From Desulfosarcina sp. BuS5 (lineage in GTDB: Bacteria; Desulfobacterota; Desulfobacteria; Desulfobacterales; BuS5), in NCBI RefSeq assembly GCF_028752835.1, contig NZ_CP087952.1, positions 2,461,041 through 2,525,040 on the forward strand: DNA of 64,000 bases. The letters are read 5' to 3'. The position numbers and the translations under genes were made by a program. Every line of letters starts with the position of its first letter. The first letter of the stretch is position 1. The notes beneath the pieces are model-generated. The model saw only the letters and a program-made list of their open reading frames with translations. It was not told the DNA's origin and made no database searches. Of this stretch, positions 34,818 through 42,605 are shown piece after piece.

Positions 34818-35231
34818 TTCCCCGTTCCCGCGGAGGATCGTTGAGGCTGCTTTTACCTTCCTGCCTTATTTTTTGAAAGGGCAACCACAGGGGGTTGCCC
34901 CTGCGGCGGCCCTTTCGAAAAAATCCCAATGCCCGGAGAAAACAATCTGTTTTTATGCAATCTATGATTTTCGGGGTCTGTATAAAAAAAAATGAATATT
35001 TTTTCAACTTATCCGTCAATAGTTTTTAAAAGCCGATTTTTTTAACAGTTTAGTAAGATAGGTAGGAGGTGGAAGGTGGAAGGTGGAAGGTGGAAGGTAA
35101 AAAACAGCACCGTAGCTGATTTATATTTTTTCTAATGGAAAACATATAATTATTTGTTGGAAGCAGCTCACGTTTCCTTCAACCTTCAATCTAAATAATC
35201 TTTTAACATTTAATACTCTAAGGAGAAAAAA
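34818..35231. repeat. Intergenic region with GC hairpin and heptad repeats
   Basis: A decayed REP-B lies at about 34820-34842. A hairpin-forming block (GGGCAACCACAGGGGGTTGC) is at about 34880-34899. At 35064-35099 a GGTGGAA/GGAAGGT unit is repeated about five times, and a related CCTTCAACCTTCAATC run lies at 35177-35192. The promoter of the envelope operon should be in the last 130 bases. No gene is seen. Confidence 0.65.
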
Positions 35232-36113
35232 ATGAAAAAAACAGTCTTTATTTTTGCAGTCTTTTTTCTTGTCAGCATGCCATCTTCAAGCTTTGCAGCC
35301 GAAGGAGTCGCTATCCAGCGGGTAATAACCAATACCCGGTCTGAGCTGGGCCAGCTTGCTTCATCGTCAAAAGCCCGTAACATCACAGAACTTATGAAAA
35401 AATTCGACACGCAATATGAAACCTGGAGCAGTTCCTGCGGGGGAGGGGAAAATTTTGATCCGGCAAATGTCAGCGATGCCTGCAAATCCATGGCATCCCA
35501 GATGCGTGAAACCGGCATACTGCTTTACGGCAATCTATCCGGATACCTGCCTGATGTAGCGGCAAGATATGAACAAGGCGCCAAATCCGCCAACCGCATT
35601 ATTAATAAAAAAGCAGCCGGTCAAACACCTGCTGCTCTTTACCGGGCAGCCATGGACGGAGCAGCCCGGGCTCCAAGGCTTGGAAGTCTTTCCAGTCAAA
35701 ACGCCGAAAGTCCGTTTGATTTGGAAACGGATAATTTTATCGATCCAACTGAACAGATGTTTTCCGTTCTGGAAAAACTTGTGCCTGATTTCGGCAAAGA
35801 GCTTCCTGAAGTGGTAAGAGCGGGAAGCGCTCAGGTAACCATGATGAAAAAGGCAAAACGGGCCCGGTACCTGGCGGAAAAATTTGAAAAGGCAAAATTT
35901 ATTCTGGAATCCCAGCGTGAATACGGCGACATCATTTTTAATGCCACAAACGCTGTCAGCGCAATGCCGCAGGTGCTTGGTTTGCAGTACACCGGCGCCG
36001 GTCTGTCAGCCAGGCCGAATGCTAAAGTAATAGAATATTATCGCAAAAAAAATGCGCCCGCATCACCGGCTGTAAAAGAAAAAAAAATCGGCGGATTTAA
36101 ACCAAGAACATAA
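35232..36113 (+). CDS. Exported protein of unknown function, first gene of the envelope operon
   Basis: A 293-residue protein with a signal peptide ending near SSSFAAEG. The mature part is helical, has an N-terminal cysteine pair (SSSCGGGE, SDACKSM) that could form a disulfide, and a basic helical segment (MMKKAKRARYLAEKFEKAKF). No known domain is recognised. The ATG has AAGGAG. It is followed at 36 bases by a lipoprotein and then by the TolQ/ExbD-like pair, so it is probably periplasmic and part of the same assembly. Confidence 0.7.
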   Translation: MKKTVFIFAVFFLVSMPSSSFAAEGVAIQRVITNTRSELGQLASSSKARNITELMKKFDTQYETWSSSCGGGENFDPANVSDACKSMASQMRETGILLYGNLSGYLPDVAARYEQGAKSANRIINKKAAGQTPAALYRAAMDGAARAPRLGSLSSQNAESPFDLETDNFIDPTEQMFSVLEKLVPDFGKELPEVVRAGSAQVTMMKKAKRARYLAEKFEKAKFILESQREYGDIIFNATNAVSAMPQVLGLQYTGAGLSARPNAKVIEYYRKKNAPASPAVKEKKIGGFKPRT

Positions 36114-36149
36114 TTCATGGCCATGTTTCAGACAAGGAGGATTAATATA

Positions 36150-36710
36150 ATGAAAAAGGCAACAATGCTTATCGCATCAATTATCTGCATCTTTGCTTCA
36201 GGATGCGCAAACATGCACAACAAGGCTAATACGTCAGCTATCACACAGCAGCCCTTAACCATGATTTCACAAATCGATTCCTTTAAACCGGAAATCGCCT
36301 GCAGCCAGGCGCTTGAGGTAGTAAACAGCAATCCTTACGGCCAGGAATTCTTTGAAAAGATTTTTGCAAAGCTTGTCGAGCAAAGCAAAAACAGCGCAGC
36401 GCCTGAAAATGCCGACCTTATCTGGGACAATTTTGTGTCGCCGTTAAATCAGACCGGCAAGGTGCCGCCGGATTTGGTAAAAAATCTGTGGAATTCTTAT
36501 TTTTCAGCGCAATTTGTAAGCCTGCCTGCTGTAGATTCAGTAGAGCAGTGCTGTCACAAGCTGATTGATATAAAAAAGAATATTGAAAAGGAATACAGAC
36601 TCAAGCAACAAGGTTTTGCGGCATGCAAACAGGGTAATCCGGATACTCATTTTTTAAACGCCATGTATGTTTACAATACTATCTGGGCGGTTTGCAACGA
36701 AGTTGATTAG
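36150..36710 (+). CDS. Lipoprotein of unknown function
   Basis: A 186-residue lipoprotein (signal peptide MKKATMLIASIICIF, then ASGC). The start at 36150 is decided by AAGGAGG at 36134-36140; an in-frame ATG at 36117 has none. The mature part is helical with several cysteines (SVEQCCHKL, FAACKQG, IWAVCNE), so disulfides are likely. No family is recognised. It is followed by a REP-A/REP-B insertion that separates it from the next gene. Confidence 0.7.
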   Translation: MKKATMLIASIICIFASGCANMHNKANTSAITQQPLTMISQIDSFKPEIACSQALEVVNSNPYGQEFFEKIFAKLVEQSKNSAAPENADLIWDNFVSPLNQTGKVPPDLVKNLWNSYFSAQFVSLPAVDSVEQCCHKLIDIKKNIEKEYRLKQQGFAACKQGNPDTHFLNAMYVYNTIWAVCNEVD

Positions 36711-36716
36711 CTTTTT

Positions 36717-36783
36717 GGTGGATTCGCTTCGCTTAATCCATCCTACTATAACGGGTTCCCACGCAGAAGCATGGGAACCAGGG
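36717..36783. repeat. REP-A unit followed by a REP-B-like hairpin
   Basis: REP-A at 36717-36746 and a REP-B-like hairpin (GGTTCCCACGCAGAAGCATG) at about 36752-36780. They lie inside the envelope operon, between its second and third genes. Confidence 0.8.
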
Positions 36784-36842
36784 GATGAACGGGAACATGG
36801 GACCACAGGCAACCTCTTCCGATGTATAGCATGGAGAATTGA

Positions 36843-37457
36843 ATGAAAACCCTGTTTGCCATAATTATATCATCCGCTCTTGCTGCTGTTATCTGCCTGG
36901 CGCTTGTTTCAACAGGCATTATCAGTTTTAAAAAAAATGATGCGGAACCGTTGAAAACGGAAATCAAAAAAGCGGAAGCTGTTTTTCACAAGGTTCAGGA
37001 TATTATGCCAAAAATACCGCCTGAAAAAACGCCTGAAACTTTGCCTGAACCTTTGCCTGAAACAGGCATACAAGATATTATTTTTAATAAAGTAACTGCG
37101 TTTTTGCAGTCTGCTATTGAAAATGGGACGGCTGACATTGAAGATCAGTTCAAAAAATTTTTAAAAGAAGAGCAAAAGCTTGATGAAAAAAGCGTTCAAA
37201 AATTTTTAAAAATGAGCTTCTGGAAAAATTTCGTCACCCTGCAGAATATTAAAGAAACTGATGATTACGATAAAATCCGCCTGGAATTTGCCAGGGAAAT
37301 GGAGCTGAAAAAAGCCGGGTTTGCCGCAAAAGGGATAGTTCTTATGAAGAGCGAAATTGAATCGGCTGAAAAAGAGCTTGAGACAAGGTTGAAGGTGGAA
37401 GGTGGGAAGATAGAAGGTGAGAAGGTGGAAGGTAGAAGATTGAAGGTAGAAGATTGA
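36843..37457 (+). CDS. Bitopic membrane protein with a repeat-encoded tail
   Basis: A 204-residue protein with one N-terminal membrane segment (about 5-28), a proline-rich spacer (EKTPETLPEPLPETG) and a helical domain. The last 24 residues (LKVEGGKIEGEKVEGRRLKV) are translated heptad repeats of the GAAGGTG type, so the natural C-terminus probably lay near residue 180. Length changes in the repeat could alter or frameshift the tail. It precedes the TolQ-like gene and probably works with it. No known domain. Confidence 0.65.
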   Translation: MKTLFAIIISSALAAVICLALVSTGIISFKKNDAEPLKTEIKKAEAVFHKVQDIMPKIPPEKTPETLPEPLPETGIQDIIFNKVTAFLQSAIENGTADIEDQFKKFLKEEQKLDEKSVQKFLKMSFWKNFVTLQNIKETDDYDKIRLEFAREMELKKAGFAAKGIVLMKSEIESAEKELETRLKVEGGKIEGEKVEGRRLKVED

Positions 37458-37480
37458 AGATGGGAAGGTGGGAAGGTGGT
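37384..37480 (+). repeat. Degenerate GAAGGTG heptad array within coding sequence
   Basis: About a dozen imperfect units of GAAGGTG/GAAGATT run across the end of one gene and the start of the next. They form the C-terminal tail of the 36843 protein and supply the ribosome-binding site (GGAAGGTGG) of the TolQ-like gene. The same heptads recur at 26245-26272, 27410-27432, 35064-35099, 38003-38030, 40900-40918 and 22707-22720. Confidence 0.8.
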
Positions 37481-38017
37481 ATGAAATCAATATTTACTAT
37501 TTTAATTCTTTCAATATTCTGGAGCTTTTTGTTTGTCTGTGCCGGGATTTTCAGCGGTATGATTACGATTACTGCATCCCCGGACTGGCTGCTCCATCCC
37601 CTCGCTGCATTGTACCGGCATCTTAAGTTATCTATTGTTCCTTTTGGGGCGCTTTTTGTTCTCTATTTTTATCTGATCAACAAGATTCGAAGCGAACTCG
37701 GCAAAGAAAATTCTGTTCTTTCACGGCTTACATTTTATGACCGCCTGCTTAACACAACCATTTCCATGTTCTTCGGCGTGGGCGTTATATGGACGGCCAT
37801 AGGTATGGAAACCGCGCTTATGAACGCCCTTGACGGCACAGGCGCTTCAACCGACATGACAGCCCAGGGGGTTCTGAAAAATCTTGTCAACGGAGGGCTT
37901 CTTCTGGCTCTTAGCACGACTGTTTTCGGAGGCGCATGCGGATATATGCTGCGGCTTTTAAAAATTGTTTTTATCGGCAGGAACTGGGACAAGGTTATTC
38001 TTAAGGTTGAAGGTTGA
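37481..38017 (+). CDS. TolQ/ExbB/MotA-like membrane protein (divergent)
   Basis: A 178-residue protein with four membrane segments (about 4-30, 42-62, 86-106, 122-150). The last two are rich in Gly/Ala/Thr (FGVGVIWTAIGMETALMNAL, then LALSTTVFGGACGYMLRLL) as in the proton-channel helices of TolQ/ExbB/MotA, and end in a basic cytoplasmic stretch. The similarity is weak and I rely on pattern and on the ExbD-like neighbour. The ATG at 37481 has a repeat-derived GGAAGGTGG. It would form the ion-driven motor of the operon. Confidence 0.55.
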   Translation: MKSIFTILILSIFWSFLFVCAGIFSGMITITASPDWLLHPLAALYRHLKLSIVPFGALFVLYFYLINKIRSELGKENSVLSRLTFYDRLLNTTISMFFGVGVIWTAIGMETALMNALDGTGASTDMTAQGVLKNLVNGGLLLALSTTVFGGACGYMLRLLKIVFIGRNWDKVILKVEG

Positions 38018-38039
38018 AGGTGGAAGGGGGGGTAAACCT

Positions 38040-38822
38040 GTGAATAAAGCAGCGCTGCTTTGCGGTGATTCCAGCCAGGACGACCAGGTTCTGGAAACTG
38101 ACATTATGCGGTTTATGGCAATTATCGGGATTATTTTCTGGATAATTTTTTCCATGATCAAAAGCATGCCCTTTAAGGCTGCGGAAACATTTCCTGAAGA
38201 AAAAAGCGTATCTATTCAAATGCCGGAGCCGGTAAATCTTCAAAAACAAAAACCTGTTATAAAAACAGAAAAAAAGCCGGGACATAGAATAGAATCCGTA
38301 CCGGAACCCCTGCAAAAGGCTGAAATGTTTGCGCAAACCAAAACCGATAAACTACCGCTGAAAGATAAACAGCCCATGCAAAAGGGTGTGTTCATGCAGT
38401 TTCAAAGCCGCCGGGATCTGCTTTTTCTGATGGCAAAAGGCAAAGCGCGGATTTTCTGCCGCGCCCGGGCAAAGGGGTTTGATCTTTTTTTCGAGGGCTT
38501 CCCCATGGAAGATGCGGTGGTTTTCAAGAGTGTTTCAAACATTCCCGCAAGCCTGTGGGAGATTAAAACCGGGAAAGACAGAGACTATTTTATCGATATT
38601 ATAAGAAGATCATTTCCTGCTCTGCGTTCTTTTACCGACCGCCGGGTAATGGTCTCTTTTACGGATCAGGAACTTGAAAACCGTGTTATCAGTGAATTAA
38701 GCCGGCTGCAAAAAGAGTTGCGCAATGGAATTTTATCAATCAACGCCGGAGGCGAGGTGATCTTTTCCGGCTTTGAAACCGGACAGGACGCCGAAAAAAC
38801 CATAGTTGAAGGAGGGAAATAA
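38040..38822 (+). CDS. ExbD/TolR-like single-span protein
   Basis: A 260-residue protein with a short cytoplasmic N-terminus, then ETDIMRFMAIIGIIFWIIFS, a membrane segment with an Asp at its entry as in ExbD/TolR-type partners. A proline- and lysine-rich periplasmic linker follows (about 60-115), and then a globular domain with a central SRRDLLFLMAKGKARIFC. The start is a GTG at 38040 with GGAAGGGGGG. It overlaps the transglycosylase start by one base. Together with the TolQ-like gene it suggests a proton-driven pair. Assignment is by context and pattern. Confidence 0.55.
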   Translation: MNKAALLCGDSSQDDQVLETDIMRFMAIIGIIFWIIFSMIKSMPFKAAETFPEEKSVSIQMPEPVNLQKQKPVIKTEKKPGHRIESVPEPLQKAEMFAQTKTDKLPLKDKQPMQKGVFMQFQSRRDLLFLMAKGKARIFCRARAKGFDLFFEGFPMEDAVVFKSVSNIPASLWEIKTGKDRDYFIDIIRRSFPALRSFTDRRVMVSFTDQELENRVISELSRLQKELRNGILSINAGGEVIFSGFETGQDAEKTIVEGGK

Positions 38823-39631
38823 TGAAGACCGTTAAAAATATTATATTTTACTTATGCCTGCCGCTTCTAATTTCAGGGTTCGGGCAGGCTGACGCGGCAA
38901 TCCCGCCGGACCGGCTAATCAGCGCCGACTTGAAAGCGCTCTTTGCAGACCCGCCTTCCGTCAAAGGGTATCCGTATCAGGAGCTTTTTAAAAAGGCCGC
39001 GCAGCGTTACGGACTTCCCCTTCCTTATCTGCTCGCGGTTGCCCGCGGAGAGTCATTTTTTGACCCCAATGCCGTAAGTTCCAAAGGCGCCATCGGGCTT
39101 ATGCAGGTTATGCCCGCCACAGCCGGTGATTACGGCGTTAAAAAAGAAAAACTTTTCGATCCTGCCGAAAATATCGATACAGGAGCCCATCTTCTTTCCG
39201 ATTTGAACACACGGCTGAATGACCCATACCTTGCGCTTGCCGCCTATTATTGCGGGCAGGGAGGCGTGGATATTGATAATTTTACAATAAGAGAAGATTG
39301 CAATGAATATGTTCATTATATCCATTCGCATCTGGAAAAAATTTTAAAAAAAGCCGGACAGCATCTTCCTGATTCCGCTGTCATGGAAAAGCATTTTGTT
39401 TTAACGGTGTTTGACAATTTTCTTGATGCCCAGTCTTTTGTAAAATTTTTATCAGAAAAACTGCCCCTGATGCAGTTTGAGATATTTCGCAAAGAAGCGG
39501 CTTTGCAAGACCATAACCGTTATCAGTATCAGATCATGGCTGCTATCAGCGGCAAAAAAACAAAGAATGAAGTCTGCGCCATGGTTGAAAAGGCAAGCGG
39601 TTTTTCCTTCTGCGACGGCAAAGGAGAGTAA
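38822..39631 (+). CDS. Lytic transglycosylase (SLT family 1) with SPOR-like tail
   Basis: A 269-residue exported enzyme. Signal peptide to about residue 26. SLT domain (about 52-165) with catalytic Glu77 in VARGESFFDP, then SKGAIGLMQVMPATA and ALAAYYCGQGGVD. The last 75 residues (VLTVFDNFLDAQSFVKFLSE) have the alpha/beta pattern of SPOR-type peptidoglycan-binding domains. It cleaves the glycan strand to 1,6-anhydro ends. Within the operon it would open the murein layer for the apparatus. It overlaps the ExbD-like gene by one base. Confidence 0.87.
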   Translation: MKTVKNIIFYLCLPLLISGFGQADAAIPPDRLISADLKALFADPPSVKGYPYQELFKKAAQRYGLPLPYLLAVARGESFFDPNAVSSKGAIGLMQVMPATAGDYGVKKEKLFDPAENIDTGAHLLSDLNTRLNDPYLALAAYYCGQGGVDIDNFTIREDCNEYVHYIHSHLEKILKKAGQHLPDSAVMEKHFVLTVFDNFLDAQSFVKFLSEKLPLMQFEIFRKEAALQDHNRYQYQIMAAISGKKTKNEVCAMVEKASGFSFCDGKGE

Positions 39632-39634
39632 AAA

Positions 39635-40888
39635 ATGAAGACGATATTTAAAACAATTCTGTTTTTGATAATGGTTGCTACTCTAAATAGCTGCGCAGGT
39701 CTGTCCGGAGCCGTAAAACCTCAGGAGCCTGACAGGTTAAACAGCGTTGTGCCTGAGGCTTTTCATTTCAACATTCATGATAAAACCATCCGTAATTATC
39801 TTGCCGAAACCGAACCTGACCGATTTCCCCCAAACTGCCAATCAGAACGCAGGCTGGAAATTATTCTGTTGGCAGGCCTTGCGGAGGCAAAGGACGAAGA
39901 AGATCTTGCGAGGGTTTTTGACAATCTATGGCAAAAGCATGAAAAAATCAGGGAACTTATTAACAATCCCCAACAACGGGCCGATCTTGTCAGGCCGACA
40001 GCAGAAATTTATTATCTCCTGTCGGCAATTCCGGGAGCCGACTGGCGGCATGAAACCGCCGGCCGGATTTATACCGAAACATTAAAGGATATAAACCCGG
40101 AGCAGCTTTCAGGTTATGCCCTTCATTTTTACACGCTTGCGCTTTTAAAAAACGGAAAATCCAATACCGCCCTGCCCTTTCTGCTGCGGCTCAAAGGTTT
40201 TGCCGAACCTGCTGCATATCTGAAGGATTTAAGCATTGCTCTTTCCTTTGCGATTGAAGGCAAAGACTATTCAACCGCTGTTAAAATCATGGAGCAGGTA
40301 TGCAGGTTTGACCTGCAAAACAATCTGAAATTTCCTGATCAGCAAATGTATGACGCAGTCAAAGCAATGAAAGCTTCAGGAAAACTATCTTTGGCTCAAA
40401 TAGCGCTCGCACCGCTCATTAAAGAGAATCCCGGCCTTGAAACCTTTCAGTTTGCAAAACTGCTTAGCAAAAAAGCTGTTTTTGTAAATAAACAAAAACA
40501 CGCGGCACAAAAAAAAATTATCATAAAAGCGCAGGTCATAGAAGCAGGGCAAGACTCGAAGCATATCGACATAAAGCTAACAGGAGCAGTTGAGAGCCTG
40601 AAAAAAACACTCAACTATTCAAGCTTCAAGCTGATCAGCGAAAAAACATTTTATCTTCACACCGGCCAAACAGGAAAAATGCCGCTGTTAAAAGGCAGCA
40701 GACTTAAAATTACACCTCAAAAGATTACTTCCAAAACCGCTGTAATCGAAATTTTTATCACACAGGAAAGTAAAGAAATTTTTAACACAGTTATTGAAAC
40801 CATTAACAAAGGGGCAGCCATAATAGGCGGCCCGAAAACAGGGAGCAAAATTATTCTGATTAGATTGGTTACGGATATTTTGTTGTGA
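39635..40888 (+). CDS. Lipoprotein with a conserved C-terminal beta domain
   Basis: A 417-residue lipoprotein (signal peptide, lipobox ATLNSCAG). The N-terminal two thirds are helical with a TPR-like look (YALHFYTLALLKNGKSNTAL). The C-terminal 120 residues are a beta-type domain (KIIIKAQVIEAGQDSKHIDI to IIGGPKTGSKIILIRLV). That domain recurs as a relic after the ECF sigma factor at 22.4 kb. It starts three bases after the transglycosylase. A scaffold role in the outer membrane is inference. Confidence 0.65.
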   Translation: MKTIFKTILFLIMVATLNSCAGLSGAVKPQEPDRLNSVVPEAFHFNIHDKTIRNYLAETEPDRFPPNCQSERRLEIILLAGLAEAKDEEDLARVFDNLWQKHEKIRELINNPQQRADLVRPTAEIYYLLSAIPGADWRHETAGRIYTETLKDINPEQLSGYALHFYTLALLKNGKSNTALPFLLRLKGFAEPAAYLKDLSIALSFAIEGKDYSTAVKIMEQVCRFDLQNNLKFPDQQMYDAVKAMKASGKLSLAQIALAPLIKENPGLETFQFAKLLSKKAVFVNKQKHAAQKKIIIKAQVIEAGQDSKHIDIKLTGAVESLKKTLNYSSFKLISEKTFYLHTGQTGKMPLLKGSRLKITPQKITSKTAVIEIFITQESKEIFNTVIETINKGAAIIGGPKTGSKIILIRLVTDILL

Positions 40889-40994
40889 TAAATTAATAGG
40901 TAGAAAGGTGGAAGGTTTTTGTGAAAAATGTATATTTTTAACTTTTCGTGTTTTCGTACTTTCGTGTTTTCGTGATAAAAAAAGGAGAGTAGCA

Positions 40995-42521
40995 ATGAAA
41001 AAACGCACATCATTTTTAATCTTATTCGCAGCATCTTTTCTCTTAACAGGCATGTTTCCCGTTTATGCGCAGGAGCCCGGCGCCGGTGAAAAGGCTGCTG
41101 TTTCCGCAGAAGCGCAGGAGTGGCAGGTGCTGGCAACCTCCCCGGGTGTGAAAGTACTCAGCCAGGTCGTGCACAGCCCCGGCAAAATTCTCGAACAAGG
41201 TGAAAATCCCCTGGAAACAGCCCAGGACTGGCTGACAGACAAAAATCTGGAAGAAGGCCGGAATTTAAAAAATAAAAAGCTGCTTTATATCAGTATCGGC
41301 GCTGCAACAATCAATGCCAGGCCGGAAGATCCAGGTTTTATAGACAGCCGGTTTCTTGCGTTTCAGAGGGCGGAGCTTGAGGCAAAGGCAAAAACAGCAA
41401 TATTCCTCGGCGCTGATCTTACAACCTCAAGAGGCGCTTCGGAAAGGGAAATCAACCCTGAAGAACGGGCGGCCATGGAAGATATTATAAATACAAGTTC
41501 CGGGCTTAAAAAAACTACAAAAGCCATGAATATTGCCGGCTCTATCTCCGAGCTGTTTGAAAAATCCAAAACCTTGATAAACGCAAAGCTTGATAAGGCC
41601 ATCAGGGAAACAGATGAAACTTCCGATCAGGAGCGACAAGAGGAACTCAAACGTAAAAGAGCCGCTGCAAAATCGAAAGCCAAAAAAAGAAACCGCCTGA
41701 GAAATATCAGCGAAACATCCATGAAAGCCGCTGCATGCGCCTTTACCGAGGTGCAGGGTTCCCAGGTGATCCAGTCCTTTGAAGGCTCCTATCATAAAAA
41801 CTATCAGGTTGTTGTTATTACCCTCTGGTCTCAAAACCTGCAGAAAATGGTGGACAGCATGCTTTCCGGCAGCGCGCCCTATGGGCTTGAAGGGAAAAAA
41901 GCCAAAACCGAAATTACAAGTCAACTGCCGAAAGATTCCAACAAACTGGCCTGCATGTCCGGCGTCCGGGCATATATTAACCAGCACGGCGAGCATGTGC
42001 TGCTTGCGTTTGGCCAGGCCGGAGTTGAAGTAATAGGCGGCAGGGAAGACAAAGCCTATGAAAAGGCCGGGAAAAAGGCCAGACTGCGCGCACTTGCCTC
42101 AATGCGCACGTTCATGGGCGAAAAGGTGGCTTTTGTTGCAAATGAAGAGCTTGCCGAAGCCCTTGCCCTGTATGCTGACGAGTATAAAGGAGGCGAAGGA
42201 TCGCAGGAATACAAATCCATCAGTCAATTCCAGGAAAAAATCCGCGCCGTGTCAGTCAGGCAGAAACTCACCGGCGCACACGGCCTTTTAACCAAAGAGC
42301 TTATTCATCCATTCACGAACAAACCGATGGTATTAAAAATAATGGCATGGTCTCCGTCATCCCAGAAAATGGCAAAAGATATTAAACAGGCTATTGAATA
42401 TAAGCCTGAACATTCATACGGCCGGAAGAGGAAAGAGGCGGCTGCTGTTGAAAAACAAGAGGTGATTAAACGTAAAGGCGTTATCTCGTCCGGTGATGGG
42501 GCTGATTCGGATGCCTGGTAG
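40995..42521 (+). CDS. Large exported protein of unknown function, last gene of the envelope operon
   Basis: A 508-residue protein with a signal peptide ending near FPVYAQEP. The start at 40995 is decided by AAAGGAG. Recognisable features: FLAFQRAELEAKAKTAIFLG, resembling the LPP20/FlgT-type opening; a basic region (LKRKRAAAKSKAKKRNRLR, about 218-236); and a duplicated alpha/beta unit (QVVVITLWSQNLQKMVDSML and HVLLAFGQAGVEVIGG). The tail is lysine-rich. No family name is certain. A repeat block (40938-40982) lies between it and the lipoprotein upstream. Confidence 0.65.
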   Translation: MKKRTSFLILFAASFLLTGMFPVYAQEPGAGEKAAVSAEAQEWQVLATSPGVKVLSQVVHSPGKILEQGENPLETAQDWLTDKNLEEGRNLKNKKLLYISIGAATINARPEDPGFIDSRFLAFQRAELEAKAKTAIFLGADLTTSRGASEREINPEERAAMEDIINTSSGLKKTTKAMNIAGSISELFEKSKTLINAKLDKAIRETDETSDQERQEELKRKRAAAKSKAKKRNRLRNISETSMKAAACAFTEVQGSQVIQSFEGSYHKNYQVVVITLWSQNLQKMVDSMLSGSAPYGLEGKKAKTEITSQLPKDSNKLACMSGVRAYINQHGEHVLLAFGQAGVEVIGGREDKAYEKAGKKARLRALASMRTFMGEKVAFVANEELAEALALYADEYKGGEGSQEYKSISQFQEKIRAVSVRQKLTGAHGLLTKELIHPFTNKPMVLKIMAWSPSSQKMAKDIKQAIEYKPEHSYGRKRKEAAAVEKQEVIKRKGVISSGDGADSDAW

Positions 42522-42605
42522 GGAATAGGTGGAAGGCTTAAGGGGTATGCATTCCCACGCTGGAGCGTGGGAATGAGGATTATTTTGGCTGGAAAAGGAT
42601 TACAT
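42522..42605. repeat. REP-B unit and IS target site
   Basis: A REP-B hairpin (GCATTCCCACGCTGGAGCGT, then GGGAATG) lies at about 42547-42573. It is followed by the ACAT at 42602-42605 that is duplicated on the other side of the IS. Confidence 0.85.

Noticed and set aside
37735-38336. Minus-strand frames within the TolQ/ExbD-like genes
   Set aside because: No ribosome-binding sites; the plus-strand frames have signals and membrane-protein composition.
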